Source of the DNA: CAZUZS01 sp964624795
GTDB lineage: Bacteria > Calditrichota > Calditrichia > RBG-13-44-9
Direction of reading: 5' to 3'
Assembly: GCA_964624795.1 (NCBI GenBank)
Contig: CAZUZS010000002.1
Coordinates: forward strand, 62,001 to 126,000
DNA: 64,000 nt
The translations under genes and the position numbers were made by a program. Every line of letters starts with the position of its first letter. Positions within the stretch are counted from its first letter, which is position 1. Under the pieces are notes generated by a model. The model was not told the origin of the DNA. It saw only the letters and a program-made list of their open reading frames with translations, and made no database searches. Shown piece after piece: positions 9,712 to 19,029 of this stretch.

Positions 9712-10785
9712 ATGTCGAACAGACGCATGGTTGGTTTTCTGGCGGCGGTGTTGATGGTTTGCCTGTTTTCCGGCTTGAGCCGGGCGGGCGATAACGCGCA
9801 AAAACAGGCAGACAATTTGGTGATTTTCCCGCCACCTCCCGATAGCGTTCGCATCCAGTTTCTAACGCGGATTAGTACTTCCACCGATATCACAGGAAAA
9901 CGATCGGGGCTCCTGAGATATATCCTGGGTGAGATGGAAAGCAAGCCTATCGGCAAGCCTTACGGATTGGCGATCCATGACGGTAAAATTTACATTTGCG
10001 ACACCAAGCTGGGGTGCCTGGAAATAATCGATTTGGCTAAACACTCATTCGAATATTTCAAGCCCGGTGGATTAGGCCAGTTACGCAAACCGATCAACTG
10101 CTTTGTGGATACCAACGGCTATCTCTATGTGGCGGATGTCGAACGGCGGCAGGTGGTCCTGTTCAACAACCAGAACCAATATATCAGCAGTATCGGCAAC
10201 CCGGCGGAATCGAAACCAACGGACGTATTTGTCACCGGTGATAAAATCTGGGTAAACGACCTGGAATCGCATGCGGTAAAAGTGTACGATAAAACCAACC
10301 ACGATATGTTGTTCACATTCCCCGAAGCGGATAAAAGAAGCCCGGAATATCTCTATTCTCCCACCAACTTGCTCGTTACTAACGACAAGGTTTTTGTGAG
10401 TGATCTGGGAGATTTCAAGATTAAAACATTTTCGCTGGAAGGGGATTACCTCAATTCGATAGGCAGCTACGGTCCGAATGTCGGTCAGTTTACCCGTCCC
10501 AAGGGAATTGCACTGGACAAAGACGAAAATCTTTATGTGGTGGATGCCGGTTTCGAAAATGTTCAGGTGTTCAACAATTCCGGGAATCTGCTGATGTTCT
10601 TTGGTGGAAATTACCAGGGGCCGGGATTCATGTGGCTCCCGGCCAAAGTTGTTATCGATTATGATAATCTGCAATATTTTAGTCAATATGTAGACAACCG
10701 GTTCAACCTTAAATATCTGATCATGGTAACGAATCAATTCGGCCCGGATAAAGTGAGTGTTTATGGTTTCGTTGAACCTAAGTAG
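9712..10785 (+). CDS. Secreted NHL-repeat beta-propeller protein (second copy)
   Basis: The protein has 357 residues from the ATG at 9712; an in-frame TTG at 9709 is possible. AAAGGAG (9695-9701) is the SD. A signal peptide (MSNRRMVGFLAAVLMVCLFSG-SRA) is followed by 'NLVIFPPPPDSVRIQFL' and then propeller repeats such as 'YGLAIHDGKIYICDTKLGCL', 'NGYLYVADVERRQVVLF' and 'ENLYVVDAGFENVQVF'. The 'FPPPP-RIQFL' start is typical of six-bladed NHL proteins found beside multihaem cytochromes. It is distinct in sequence from the NHL protein at 6170, so the cluster encodes two propellers. It is probably periplasmic or surface-exposed. Confidence 0.8.
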   Translation: MSNRRMVGFLAAVLMVCLFSGLSRAGDNAQKQADNLVIFPPPPDSVRIQFLTRISTSTDITGKRSGLLRYILGEMESKPIGKPYGLAIHDGKIYICDTKLGCLEIIDLAKHSFEYFKPGGLGQLRKPINCFVDTNGYLYVADVERRQVVLFNNQNQYISSIGNPAESKPTDVFVTGDKIWVNDLESHAVKVYDKTNHDMLFTFPEADKRSPEYLYSPTNLLVTNDKVFVSDLGDFKIKTFSLEGDYLNSIGSYGPNVGQFTRPKGIALDKDENLYVVDAGFENVQVFNNSGNLLMFFGGNYQGPGFMWLPAKVVIDYDNLQYFSQYVDNRFNLKYLIMVTNQFGPDKVSVYGFVEPK

Positions 10786-10821
10786 TTTTGCCAGTCCTTT
10801 TAAATCGAAAAATATGAGACA

Positions 10822-11385
10822 ATGAATTTGCATTTGTTAAAAATAATTTTTCTCTGTTTCGTGGCGCTGTCAGTGGGCTGCTCCTCTTCAGGACGCTACC
10901 GGGTGCTCTCCTTCTTTTTCGATGGTGTGCCGGAGCCGGCCGGCGCAAATTCAGCAGCGACGGATTCACTCGCGGCAGATTCTACCGTAGCTCCGGACGC
11001 GGAGAAGAGGTCGCAACCGGCGGCTGCGCAATATTTTTATCATGCGGTTTATGAAGAAAAATCCTGCGAATCGTGCCATGATCCGGATAACGGGAACCAG
11101 CTCATGGAGGATCAACCCGACCTCTGCTACCAGTGCCACGAGGACTTTAGCGAAAAATATTCAGTACTGCACGCACCGGTGGAAGGCGGAGAATGCACAT
11201 CGTGCCACAATCCCCATCTGGCAAAGAATAAATTCCTGCTGGTTCGCCAGGGGCAGGCGCTCTGTTTCGAGTGCCATCTCTCGGAAGATATTATGGAAAC
11301 TGAGACACACCAGGATTTGGGAGAAACCGACTGTACGGAATGCCATAATCCGCATGGCGGTGAAGATGAACAGTTGTTTAATTAA
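10822..11385 (+). CDS. Pentahaem cytochrome lipoprotein
   Basis: The protein has 187 residues. A signal peptide ends in a lipobox, LSVGC (Cys20), so it is predicted to be membrane-anchored. The mature N-terminus carries 'RYRVLSFFFDGVPEP', a segment that accompanies doubled-CXXCH lipoproteins of electron-conduit clusters. A low-complexity Ala/Asp/Ser linker follows, then five CXXCH sites (CESCH, CYQCH, CTSCH, CFECH, CTECH), three of them followed by D/N-P. The neighbour downstream is an outer-membrane barrel. A porin-cytochrome-type complex, with this lipoprotein on the inner face of the barrel, is a reasonable inference. Confidence 0.85.
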   Translation: MNLHLLKIIFLCFVALSVGCSSSGRYRVLSFFFDGVPEPAGANSAATDSLAADSTVAPDAEKRSQPAAAQYFYHAVYEEKSCESCHDPDNGNQLMEDQPDLCYQCHEDFSEKYSVLHAPVEGGECTSCHNPHLAKNKFLLVRQGQALCFECHLSEDIMETETHQDLGETDCTECHNPHGGEDEQLFN

Positions 11386-11559
11386 ATCATAGATGCAGAT
11401 TAATGAATTCATTTTTTGTAATCAGAAACGGAAACATAGGAATTATCAAATTCCATTTAGACCGGCTGCGACGTAGAATGGCCCAATCAATTTCGCTCGG
11501 TCCCGCAAGTTCAAATTGCTAAATACCGGGATGAAATCCACTGATTGTTTAAATGTATT

Positions 11560-13524
11560 ATGAAAACCGAACGACAAATTGCGCTTATTTCACTCCTTAT
11601 TTTGCTGGTATTCACGACTGTCTATTCCCAGGCGCCGGCATTTAAATGGGGTGTCTGGAACCAGTTGTCGCTGAATGGCGCCATTAGCCTGGAGGGGCAG
11701 TACCGTTCTCAGGAAACTGTTTTGCGATCCAATATAACCGAGCGGCCCAGGACTTCACTTCTGAACGGGCAGTTTTTACTAAACTCGCGCAGTTATATCT
11801 GGCATCCCAATTTTATGCTGGTGGATATGGATTTCGATTTTGAGCCGGGACGTCGCCGGGATCAATATGTCGTAATCCCCGATCGTTCCGAAGTGCGCAC
11901 GGCGGAGCAGGCTCATCTGCGAACCACATTTTTCAACCAGCGGCCAATGATGCTGAGCCTGTTTTCCAACTTCAATCACAACTATATCAGCCGCGAGCTT
12001 ATTACCAATATCGAAACTTACAAAACGGACCTGGGCGGATTGTTGTCGTTTCAGAATCCTGTTCTGCCGGCTTCACTGCGCTACCTGTGGGAAAAATGGG
12101 ATCAAAAGGAGATTCAAACCGGAAGGCGGTTCAAGAACCGGCGCAAGAGTTTTCAGAGCGAATTTAACAAGTCCTTTTCCGGCCGGGATGATCATCAGTT
12201 ACGATTTTCCTATAACGATTACCGCAGGGAATACGGAAATCGCGATGTTGTGGACAATAAAATCAGCGAGGTGACGCTGAGGGACAAGCTGTTCTTTACT
12301 GAAAGCGAGACCGGAAATTTCAATTCCTTCCTGTGGTATTATCACCAAACCGGAAACGAGAGATTTGACCGCTTTCAGGCTTTCGAAAATTTTATTCTGC
12401 CATTGCCCGAAAAATTTCGTCTTCTGGCAAATTATCAATATTCCTGGTTTGATCAGCAGACACTGCACGCCCAACAGCACAATGTCACCAGCCGATTGGA
12501 ACACAAGCTTTTTCTAAGCCTGAGAAGCCAGGCGTTTTATGAATATTCGTATCTCAGCCAGTCGGCGTACAACGAATTGATAAATATCGGCGGCCTGGCA
12601 TTCGATTACCAGAAGCAAATTCCCACCGGTACTCTGTTGGTAAACTACGAATTTCGACGGCGGCACCAAAGCAGGAGCAGCGTGGCCCGGACGCTGAGGA
12701 TTGCTAACGAGGACCACCGCCTGATTGACGGGGAAGTGGTGTTGCTGAACAATCCATTTATCGATATCAAAAGCCTGGTAGTGACCGACGCTACCGGAAC
12801 AATAATATACCTGGAGAACATCGATTATATTTTGGTTGCCAGGGGAAGCTACCTGGAAATTCAGCGTTTGCCGGGCGGCCAGATCGAAAGCGGGCAATCG
12901 GTTCTTGTCGATTACACCGCACAGCAGCAAATCTCTTACAGATTTGATACCTTCAACAATAATTTAGGTATCAATCTTAATCTGTTCCGAAATCTGTTTG
13001 ATGTGTATTTTCGCTACTTCGAACAGGATTATGAAAATGTTTTTACTACAGATGCCCGTCTGCTGAAGTTTATCTCACAGCGCGTGTTTGGCATACGAAC
13101 TGCCTATAGCCTTATTTCTGCGGGATTTGAAACCGATGACTATAACAGTAATCTCGTTCCCTACAATTTGAAGCGATATTATTTGACCATTTCCGGGAAT
13201 GTTGCAGGAAAAGTGAATCTAATGCTGACGGCCGCTATCCGGGATTACCTGCTGACGGAAAGCAACGAACGGCAGAAATTTAATGACCTCTCCGGGCGGG
13301 TGGGTTTGCAGGTATGGCGGCGGTCGAAACTCACGCTGGAAGGCGGGTATCGGATGCAGGATGGCCGCGGCATCGATTTAACGCTTTCGACAATTCGCAC
13401 CGAGTTCTCCACTTTTTATCGAAAAGTGATTCTGACCTTGGGGTATGAAGCCTATCACCGCGACTTTTCGGGTGAAAAGGTCAATTACAATGGGATGTAT
13501 TTCCGTCTCACTCGCCAGTTCTGA
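11560..13524 (+). CDS. Outer-membrane beta-barrel protein, candidate porin of cytochrome conduit
   Basis: The protein has 654 residues from the ATG at 11560; the frame opens at a TTG at 11545, but the signal peptide (MKTERQIALISLLILLVF...SQA) starts at the ATG. The remainder is a long run of alternating amphipathic strands rich in Tyr, Phe, Arg and Asn and ends in RLTRQF, a typical barrel C-terminus. No haem motif is present. It is the last gene of a set of two NHL proteins and three cytochromes, which fits the barrel of a porin-cytochrome complex, although I cannot assign it to the MtrB or OmbB families. No clear SD is visible and 174 nt separate it from the lipoprotein gene. Confidence 0.7.
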   Translation: MKTERQIALISLLILLVFTTVYSQAPAFKWGVWNQLSLNGAISLEGQYRSQETVLRSNITERPRTSLLNGQFLLNSRSYIWHPNFMLVDMDFDFEPGRRRDQYVVIPDRSEVRTAEQAHLRTTFFNQRPMMLSLFSNFNHNYISRELITNIETYKTDLGGLLSFQNPVLPASLRYLWEKWDQKEIQTGRRFKNRRKSFQSEFNKSFSGRDDHQLRFSYNDYRREYGNRDVVDNKISEVTLRDKLFFTESETGNFNSFLWYYHQTGNERFDRFQAFENFILPLPEKFRLLANYQYSWFDQQTLHAQQHNVTSRLEHKLFLSLRSQAFYEYSYLSQSAYNELINIGGLAFDYQKQIPTGTLLVNYEFRRRHQSRSSVARTLRIANEDHRLIDGEVVLLNNPFIDIKSLVVTDATGTIIYLENIDYILVARGSYLEIQRLPGGQIESGQSVLVDYTAQQQISYRFDTFNNNLGINLNLFRNLFDVYFRYFEQDYENVFTTDARLLKFISQRVFGIRTAYSLISAGFETDDYNSNLVPYNLKRYYLTISGNVAGKVNLMLTAAIRDYLLTESNERQKFNDLSGRVGLQVWRRSKLTLEGGYRMQDGRGIDLTLSTIRTEFSTFYRKVILTLGYEAYHRDFSGEKVNYNGMYFRLTRQF

Positions 13525-13777
13525 TTAAAAAAATGAATTTCATAATGTGTTCAGGATCCTGTGGCTGGCGGGGAAGAATGCAGGCTTTCAAATGATATAA
13601 ACTGGTGCAGCTTTCGAAGCGCCTTCCATGTTGTGCGGTTTCTCCCCAAACACAGTCATCCCGTTTTGACCTTTTGATATTTGCCGATCCCCAAAATAAT
13701 TTGAATCAGACTCCTTTCTGTCATTAACTTTGAAGAGAGTCGTGAACTATTTTCTGACAAAAACAACAGGAGCAAAG

Positions 13778-16564
13778 ATGCAACGTTGGAAGGGATTGAA
13801 TATTCAGGCTGAAGGCAGCGGGATTTCCGGGCCGCTCAGCCGGCAGGTCAACCTGGTTGGAACATTGCTCGGTCATGTAATCCGGGAACAGGTCGGGGAG
13901 GAGCAGTTCAAGCTGGTGGAGAGACTCCGAAATCTCTGCAAGGAAGCTTCCCTCAGCGGCGATCCGGGCATCCTGGATCGGGTTTCGGAAGAAGTCAAAA
14001 AGTTGAGCTTCGACCAGATTCACATTCTTCTTCGTACATTCACTACTTTTTTTCACCTGGTGAACAAAGCCGAGCAATTGGAAATTATCCGCATCAATCG
14101 CGAGCGGGAGAGAACGGTTTCCGACACCGAGCCACGTCCTGAATCCATCGCGGAAGCGATATTTAAGTTCAAGCAGCATGGGCTTTCTCTGGAGCAGGTG
14201 CTGTCGGTTATTCGGAAAATGGACATTCAGCCCACGCTTACGGCCCATCCCACCGAGGCCCGGCGTCGCGGCCTGCTTCAAAAGCAGCAGAAAATAGCCC
14301 AGCTTCTGGAAGAATTCTCCAAACCGGATCTCACACCACCCGAGCATGAAGATATTGTAAATCAGATTGCCAACTTCATCGGTTTGCTTTTGATTACCGA
14401 TGAGGTGCGGCCGGAACGGCTGACGGTGCTGGATGAAGTTCAGCACGGTCTGTATTTTTGCACCGGCTCTATTTGGGAAACGATTCCCCGGATTTACCAA
14501 GATCTTCGAAATGCGCTTGAACTGTATTATGATGAAGTACCGGAACTCCCAATTTTCCTGCGATTTCGTTCCTGGATTGGCGGCGACCGCGACGGGAATC
14601 CCAAAGTAACCCCGGACATTACCCGCCAGACGCTTCGCGTGCAGCGTGAAACGGTTTTGAATTTATATCTCAATGAATTGAAAGAGCTGCGCAGGGATCT
14701 GAGCATTTCATCCAAACTGATGCCGGTTCCGGAAGAACTGCACGCATCCATCGAAAGCGATGCCCAATTCTACGAAATAAGTGAAGAAATCAGGGAATTC
14801 TACCGCTTCGAGCCATACCGCCTGAAGATCAATTATATGATTGCCAAACTGGAAAATCTTCTGTCTCAAAGAACTAAAGGGGAAAATGGAAAGGCAGGAG
14901 AAATCTACCGGGCGGCGGATTTCGCCTCCGATTTGAAACTCATGGCGGAAAGTCTGAAAAAGAGCGGATTGGAAGACATCGCGGTCCATGGTCACCTGGC
15001 TGATTTGTTAGTCAAGGCGAGAACCTTCGGATTTCATCTCATGCCGCTGGATGTCCGCCAGCACAGCCGTTTTCATTCTGCCGCGATCGCCGAGCTGCTG
15101 CAACTTGCTGGCGTGGAAAATGACTACGCGAAACTCCCGGAAGCAAAACGTCTTGTCTTACTTGATTCGGAGTTGAAAAATCCGCGTCCCTTGCTTCCCC
15201 GCCAGGCTGCACTTTCCGCAAATACGCAAATGGTTCTGGAAACATTCGCTGCGATCCGGGAAGCCCTCGATGTCGATCCCCGTTCGGTTGGAATCTATAT
15301 TATTAGTATGACGCATTCTGTGAGTCATATTTTGGAGGTTCTGCTCCTTGCCAAGGAGGTCGGTTTGTGGCGGATGCAGGATGGTAAGGTTTTCGCGGAC
15401 ATCGACGTTGTTCCGCTGGTGGAGACAATCGACGATCTGGAAGCAGCAGACAAGTTGATGAACAGTGTTTTTGAAAACGAGGTTTACCGCCTGCATCTGC
15501 ACGCACGTGGCAATTTCCAGGAAATTATGCTGGGATATTCGGACAGCAACAAAGACGGCGGTTACTGGATGGCCAATTGGGCATTGTATAAAGCGCAGCG
15601 AAAACTGGCCGAGAGCTGCCAGCGCCGTGGCGTGGATTTTCGCATCTTTCATGGTCGCGGCGGCACAGTAGGGCGGGGCGGCGGACGCGCCAACCAAGCT
15701 ATTCTTGCGATGCCGGAAAACTGCCAGAACGGCCGGATACGGTTTACGGAGCAAGGCGAAGTGATTTCCTTCCGCTATGCCCAGGCCGGCATCGCGCACC
15801 GCCATTTGGAGCAGATTGTAAATGCCATGTTGTTGTCCACCGCCCTGCCCAGACGCGAATCCGAAAAATCGATGGAAGATGAATCACAGCTTCTGGACGA
15901 GATTGCTGGAATTTCCATGCAAGCATACCGGGATTTGATCCTGGCAGAAGATTTTTGGCGATGGTATACTACAATCACGCCTATCGAGCATATCAGCCGG
16001 TTGCCGATTGCTTCCCGGCCGGTTTCCCGTGCTGCCGGCAACCAGGTGGATTTTGAGAGCTTGCGCGCCATTCCCTGGGTGTTCGCCTGGACGCAAACCC
16101 GGCTTGTCTTGCCGGGTTGGTTCGGAACGGGCGCTGGACTGCGTTCGGTAATTGATAAACAGCCCGGAAACCTGAAAATACTTCGCCGTATCTACCGGGA
16201 ATGGACTTTTTTCCGGACAATTCTGGATAATGTTCAACAGGAAATGGCCAGGGCACGACCGCAGATTGCCCGCTTTTATTCAGCACTTGACAAAAATGAT
16301 TTCGAGCAGCAAATCCAGTCCGAATTTGATCTTGCCGGACAGGCTATTCTTGAAATCACTGGTGACAAAGAGCTGCTGGATAACCGGCCGGTTATCAAAA
16401 AATCCATCGCATTGCGCAATCCTTACACCGATGTACTGAACCTGCTTCAGGTGGAATTGATGCAGCGCTGGCGAAGCGCCGACGAATCGCAGCGGGATAA
16501 TCTTCGCAATGCACTGTTTTTGAGCATCAACGGCATCGCGGCTGCCATGCAGAGCACCGGTTAA
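13778..16564 (+). CDS. ppc: Phosphoenolpyruvate carboxylase
   Basis: This cytosolic enzyme carboxylates PEP to oxaloacetate to refill the TCA cycle. It has 928 residues from the ATG at 13778, close to the usual family length. AGGAG at 13768-13772 supports this start over the upstream TTG at 13730. Diagnostic motifs are LTAHPTEARRR (His157), the GYSDSNKDGGYW loop, and FHGRGGTVGRGGG. The C-terminus ends in NGIAAAMQSTG, as expected (canonical end NGIAAGMRNTG). It stands alone, with an SDR gene 75 nt downstream. No oddities were seen. Confidence 0.95.
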   Translation: MQRWKGLNIQAEGSGISGPLSRQVNLVGTLLGHVIREQVGEEQFKLVERLRNLCKEASLSGDPGILDRVSEEVKKLSFDQIHILLRTFTTFFHLVNKAEQLEIIRINRERERTVSDTEPRPESIAEAIFKFKQHGLSLEQVLSVIRKMDIQPTLTAHPTEARRRGLLQKQQKIAQLLEEFSKPDLTPPEHEDIVNQIANFIGLLLITDEVRPERLTVLDEVQHGLYFCTGSIWETIPRIYQDLRNALELYYDEVPELPIFLRFRSWIGGDRDGNPKVTPDITRQTLRVQRETVLNLYLNELKELRRDLSISSKLMPVPEELHASIESDAQFYEISEEIREFYRFEPYRLKINYMIAKLENLLSQRTKGENGKAGEIYRAADFASDLKLMAESLKKSGLEDIAVHGHLADLLVKARTFGFHLMPLDVRQHSRFHSAAIAELLQLAGVENDYAKLPEAKRLVLLDSELKNPRPLLPRQAALSANTQMVLETFAAIREALDVDPRSVGIYIISMTHSVSHILEVLLLAKEVGLWRMQDGKVFADIDVVPLVETIDDLEAADKLMNSVFENEVYRLHLHARGNFQEIMLGYSDSNKDGGYWMANWALYKAQRKLAESCQRRGVDFRIFHGRGGTVGRGGGRANQAILAMPENCQNGRIRFTEQGEVISFRYAQAGIAHRHLEQIVNAMLLSTALPRRESEKSMEDESQLLDEIAGISMQAYRDLILAEDFWRWYTTITPIEHISRLPIASRPVSRAAGNQVDFESLRAIPWVFAWTQTRLVLPGWFGTGAGLRSVIDKQPGNLKILRRIYREWTFFRTILDNVQQEMARARPQIARFYSALDKNDFEQQIQSEFDLAGQAILEITGDKELLDNRPVIKKSIALRNPYTDVLNLLQVELMQRWRSADESQRDNLRNALFLSINGIAAAMQSTG

Positions 16565-16639
16565 GCTTTTTTCTCAGGTGAGATCTTTTTTCGTGAATTT
16601 TTGACCCGTGAAGAAAATTAGAGCGAACTTAAACCGTTT

Positions 16640-17413
16640 ATGTGGATGAGAAAGATGAATGCGAATAAAAAAGTTGCCATCGTGACCGGCGGCGGACAGG
16701 GGATTGGCAAGGCCATCGCGCAGCGTTTCCTGCAGGAAGGAATTAATGTGGTGCTGGCCGAAATGGACCGGGAAGCGGGCGAGGAAACCGAAACGGAATT
16801 CGACGGACAGGGAAGCGTGAAGTTTATACATTGCGATGTGGGCAGCGAGGATTCGGTGAAACAGATGGTTCAGCAAACAGTCTCGGAATTTGGCGCGATT
16901 GACATCCTCATCAATAATGCCGCAATTGCGAATAACAAACCGATTGCCAATCTCAGTCTGGAAGAATGGAATCGTGTGATCACTGTAAATCTGACCGGGG
17001 CTTTCCTCACCGCGAAATACAGCGCACCTTATTTGAAAGAAAGACACGGCTCGATTGTCAATCTCGCTTCTACCCGTGCTTTTATGTCCGAAGCCGACAC
17101 CGAAGCCTACTCTGCGTCCAAAGGCGGAATATTTGCGCTCACCCATGCCCTGGCAGTGAGCCTGGGACCTGAAATCAGGGTGAACTGCATCAGCCCGGGT
17201 TGGATCGAAACGGTGGAATGGCAGAAGAGCAAAACAAGAAAGGAACCAAAGCTGAGGAAGGCCGATCATTCTCAGCATCCCGCCGGAAGGGTCGGCGTTC
17301 CGGGTGACATTGCAGCATTGGCCCTATTTCTGGTCTCCTCTGAAAATTCTTTTATAACAGGAGCCAATTTTATAGTTGATGGCGGTATGACCCGCAAAAT
17401 GATTTATGTGTGA
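16640..17413 (+). CDS. Short-chain dehydrogenase/reductase (SDR)
   Basis: The protein has 257 residues. The classical SDR fold shows a TGGGQGIGKA nucleotide-binding motif, NNAA, a Ser in NLASTRAF, and the catalytic pair in YSASKGG. The C-terminal 'GVPGDIAALALFLVSSENSFITGANFIVDGGM' region fits 3-oxoacyl-reductase-like or glucose-dehydrogenase-like SDRs. The NAD(P)-dependent substrate cannot be deduced. The start is uncertain: ATGs at 16640, 16646 and 16655 are all in frame, and no SD decides among them. It follows ppc in the same direction and may be cotranscribed. Confidence 0.85.
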   Translation: MWMRKMNANKKVAIVTGGGQGIGKAIAQRFLQEGINVVLAEMDREAGEETETEFDGQGSVKFIHCDVGSEDSVKQMVQQTVSEFGAIDILINNAAIANNKPIANLSLEEWNRVITVNLTGAFLTAKYSAPYLKERHGSIVNLASTRAFMSEADTEAYSASKGGIFALTHALAVSLGPEIRVNCISPGWIETVEWQKSKTRKEPKLRKADHSQHPAGRVGVPGDIAALALFLVSSENSFITGANFIVDGGMTRKMIYV

Positions 17414-17581
17414 TGATTTGAAGCTTTTTGAATGGTTGGACTTAATAATTCAGTAGATTTACATCTTATAGAATGTTGCGGCCCTGGCCAGGCATCATTT
17501 CTTAAAACAAATTTCACCTATCTCCGTAAGTCTTGTTCGCGGTGTGTCTGAAATTTCATGTAAAAAAAGAGGAGCACTGAA

Positions 17582-18763
17582 ATGCGCTTAACGATTCTAT
17601 CCAAGTTCAATCCTACACAAATCACATCTGGTTCATATCTTTCCGGGTTCAGAATGTCTTACCTGACTTTCCTAATAATTATTGCTATCCTTCCGTTCAG
17701 GAATGTGTGGTCGCAAAGCCTGGATTTACCTACCAAACACTACGGATTGAGCATAGGAAATTCAAAAGAATTTACCGGTCTGCGACTAAATTTTCGTGAT
17801 AACAATGTTCAGCGAATAACCGGACTGAACTTTACAATATGGCAGCCAAAGAATTATAAAGACGCCGATATTACCGGTTTTTCGTTTGGGGTAGTATCTC
17901 CCGGCGGAAGGGTCTTAAAAGGGATATCGATAGGCGGGTTGGGCGTCCAGTCTGAAAAAGAATTAGGAGGAGTCTCCATCGGGCTTTTGGGCGTCGGATC
18001 GGGCGGCGATACCTGGGGACTTGCTATCGGCGGACTGGGTGCAGGCGCTGGTGGTTCCATGACAGGCCTCATGTTAGGTGGATTGGGAGTCGGTTCCGGC
18101 GGTTCTATGAAAGGCTTGATTGTTGGCGGACTGGGAGCGGGATCCAACGGTTCGATGCAAGGAATTATCTTCGGTGGTCTGGGTGCGGGAAGCGGCGGAG
18201 ATATTACAGGACTGGCTATTGGTGGCCTGGGGATAGGTGCACAGGGGAATGTCACGGGGGTTATGATAGGACTCTTGGGTGCCGGTGCCGGCGGAGACAT
18301 TACCGGAATCACAATAGGAGGACTTGGCGCAGGCGCATCAGGGGATATGAGTGGTTTTAATTTCGGTTTGATAGGCGTTGGTGCCGGCCAAAATATGAAT
18401 GGGCTGAATATTGGCGGTGTTGGCATTGGCTGCGGCCATACCCTGCGAGGCATAACGCTGGGAGGCGTTGGAGTTGGCGCATCTGCAATCCGGGGCGTTT
18501 CTATCGGTGGAATTGGTGCGGGAGCGAACGATATCCAGGGTATTACCGTTGCCGCAGGTATGATCCAGGTGAGTGACGACGGCCAATACCAAGGATTTGC
18601 CGCAAGCGGTTTTAACAGGATTAAAGGAGACATGACCGGGCTCAGCCTCGGGATAGTCAATTATGCCTGGCGTTTGAATGGCATTCAAATAGGGTTGCTC
18701 AATTATGTCAGGGATAATCCCAAATATTTGCGAATTTTGCCGCTGCTGAATGCACATTTTTGA
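17582..18763 (+). CDS. Surface protein of tandem 16-residue Gly-rich repeats (LA_2272-like)
   Basis: The protein has 393 residues. AGAGGAG (17568-17574) precedes the ATG. A hydrophobic segment at about residues 25-42 (LTFLIIIAILPF) ends in VWSQS and looks like a signal peptide with a long n-region. From about residue 115 the chain is built of about a dozen units of 15-16 residues of the type G-[LIV]-x-[ILF]-G-G-L-G-x-G-x-G-G-x-[MI]-T. The regular period suggests a beta-helix or stacked solenoid. The end (GIQIGLLNYVRDNPKYLRIL, then PLLNAHF) resembles the LA_2272-type surface-repeat family first named in Leptospira. Function is unknown; an outer-surface location is inference. Repeat number may vary between strains because the DNA repeats are tandem. 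Confidence 0.75.
   Translation: MRLTILSKFNPTQITSGSYLSGFRMSYLTFLIIIAILPFRNVWSQSLDLPTKHYGLSIGNSKEFTGLRLNFRDNNVQRITGLNFTIWQPKNYKDADITGFSFGVVSPGGRVLKGISIGGLGVQSEKELGGVSIGLLGVGSGGDTWGLAIGGLGAGAGGSMTGLMLGGLGVGSGGSMKGLIVGGLGAGSNGSMQGIIFGGLGAGSGGDITGLAIGGLGIGAQGNVTGVMIGLLGAGAGGDITGITIGGLGAGASGDMSGFNFGLIGVGAGQNMNGLNIGGVGIGCGHTLRGITLGGVGVGASAIRGVSIGGIGAGANDIQGITVAAGMIQVSDDGQYQGFAASGFNRIKGDMTGLSLGIVNYAWRLNGIQIGLLNYVRDNPKYLRILPLLNAHF
17925..18540 (+). repeat. Degenerate 48-bp tandem repeats inside a coding region
   Basis: About a dozen tandem units of mostly 48 bp (two of 45 bp) encode the 16-residue solenoid repeat. Units share the core GGNGGNNTGGGNG coding for GGLG. They are diverged at third positions, so this is an old repeat under protein-level selection rather than a recent expansion. 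Confidence 0.75.
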
Positions 18764-19029
18764 TCGGCGAATTAAAAATGGTGCGGCGACGTGATGCGCT
18801 TTTGTTGGTGGAGTAATTCTGCCGTTGTCGCATTTTTCATAATGCTTCTGTCAGAACATAGATAAAGAGTGCGTTTCCGGAACTCAATATGCGGTAATAC
18901 CGTTCCTAAATACGGTCATAATTGATCGGATATATTACATACTTCTGACTCGTATTTAATTTGTCTGCCGAACGCTTCAGTTTGTATCGGTAAGCTTTTG
19001 CACGAGAACGTGAGTGGACCGGAACCGTT
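18764..19029. other. Intergenic region, nothing recognised
   Basis: The 266 bases between the repeat protein and the CPBP protease gene hold no gene, repeat or convincing terminator that I can see. Confidence 0.3.

Noticed and set aside
16572..16592. TCTC-AGGT-GAGA hairpin followed by T-rich run after ppc
   Set aside because: The stem is only 4 bp; too weak to call a terminator.
17925..18540. Possible CRISPR-like regular repeats
   Set aside because: Units are contiguous coding repeats with no spacers; no cas genes nearby.
17854..18660. 268-codon minus-strand open frame, Pro-rich
   Set aside because: It is the shadow of the Gly-rich repeat gene: GGx codons read backwards give Pro. No SD.
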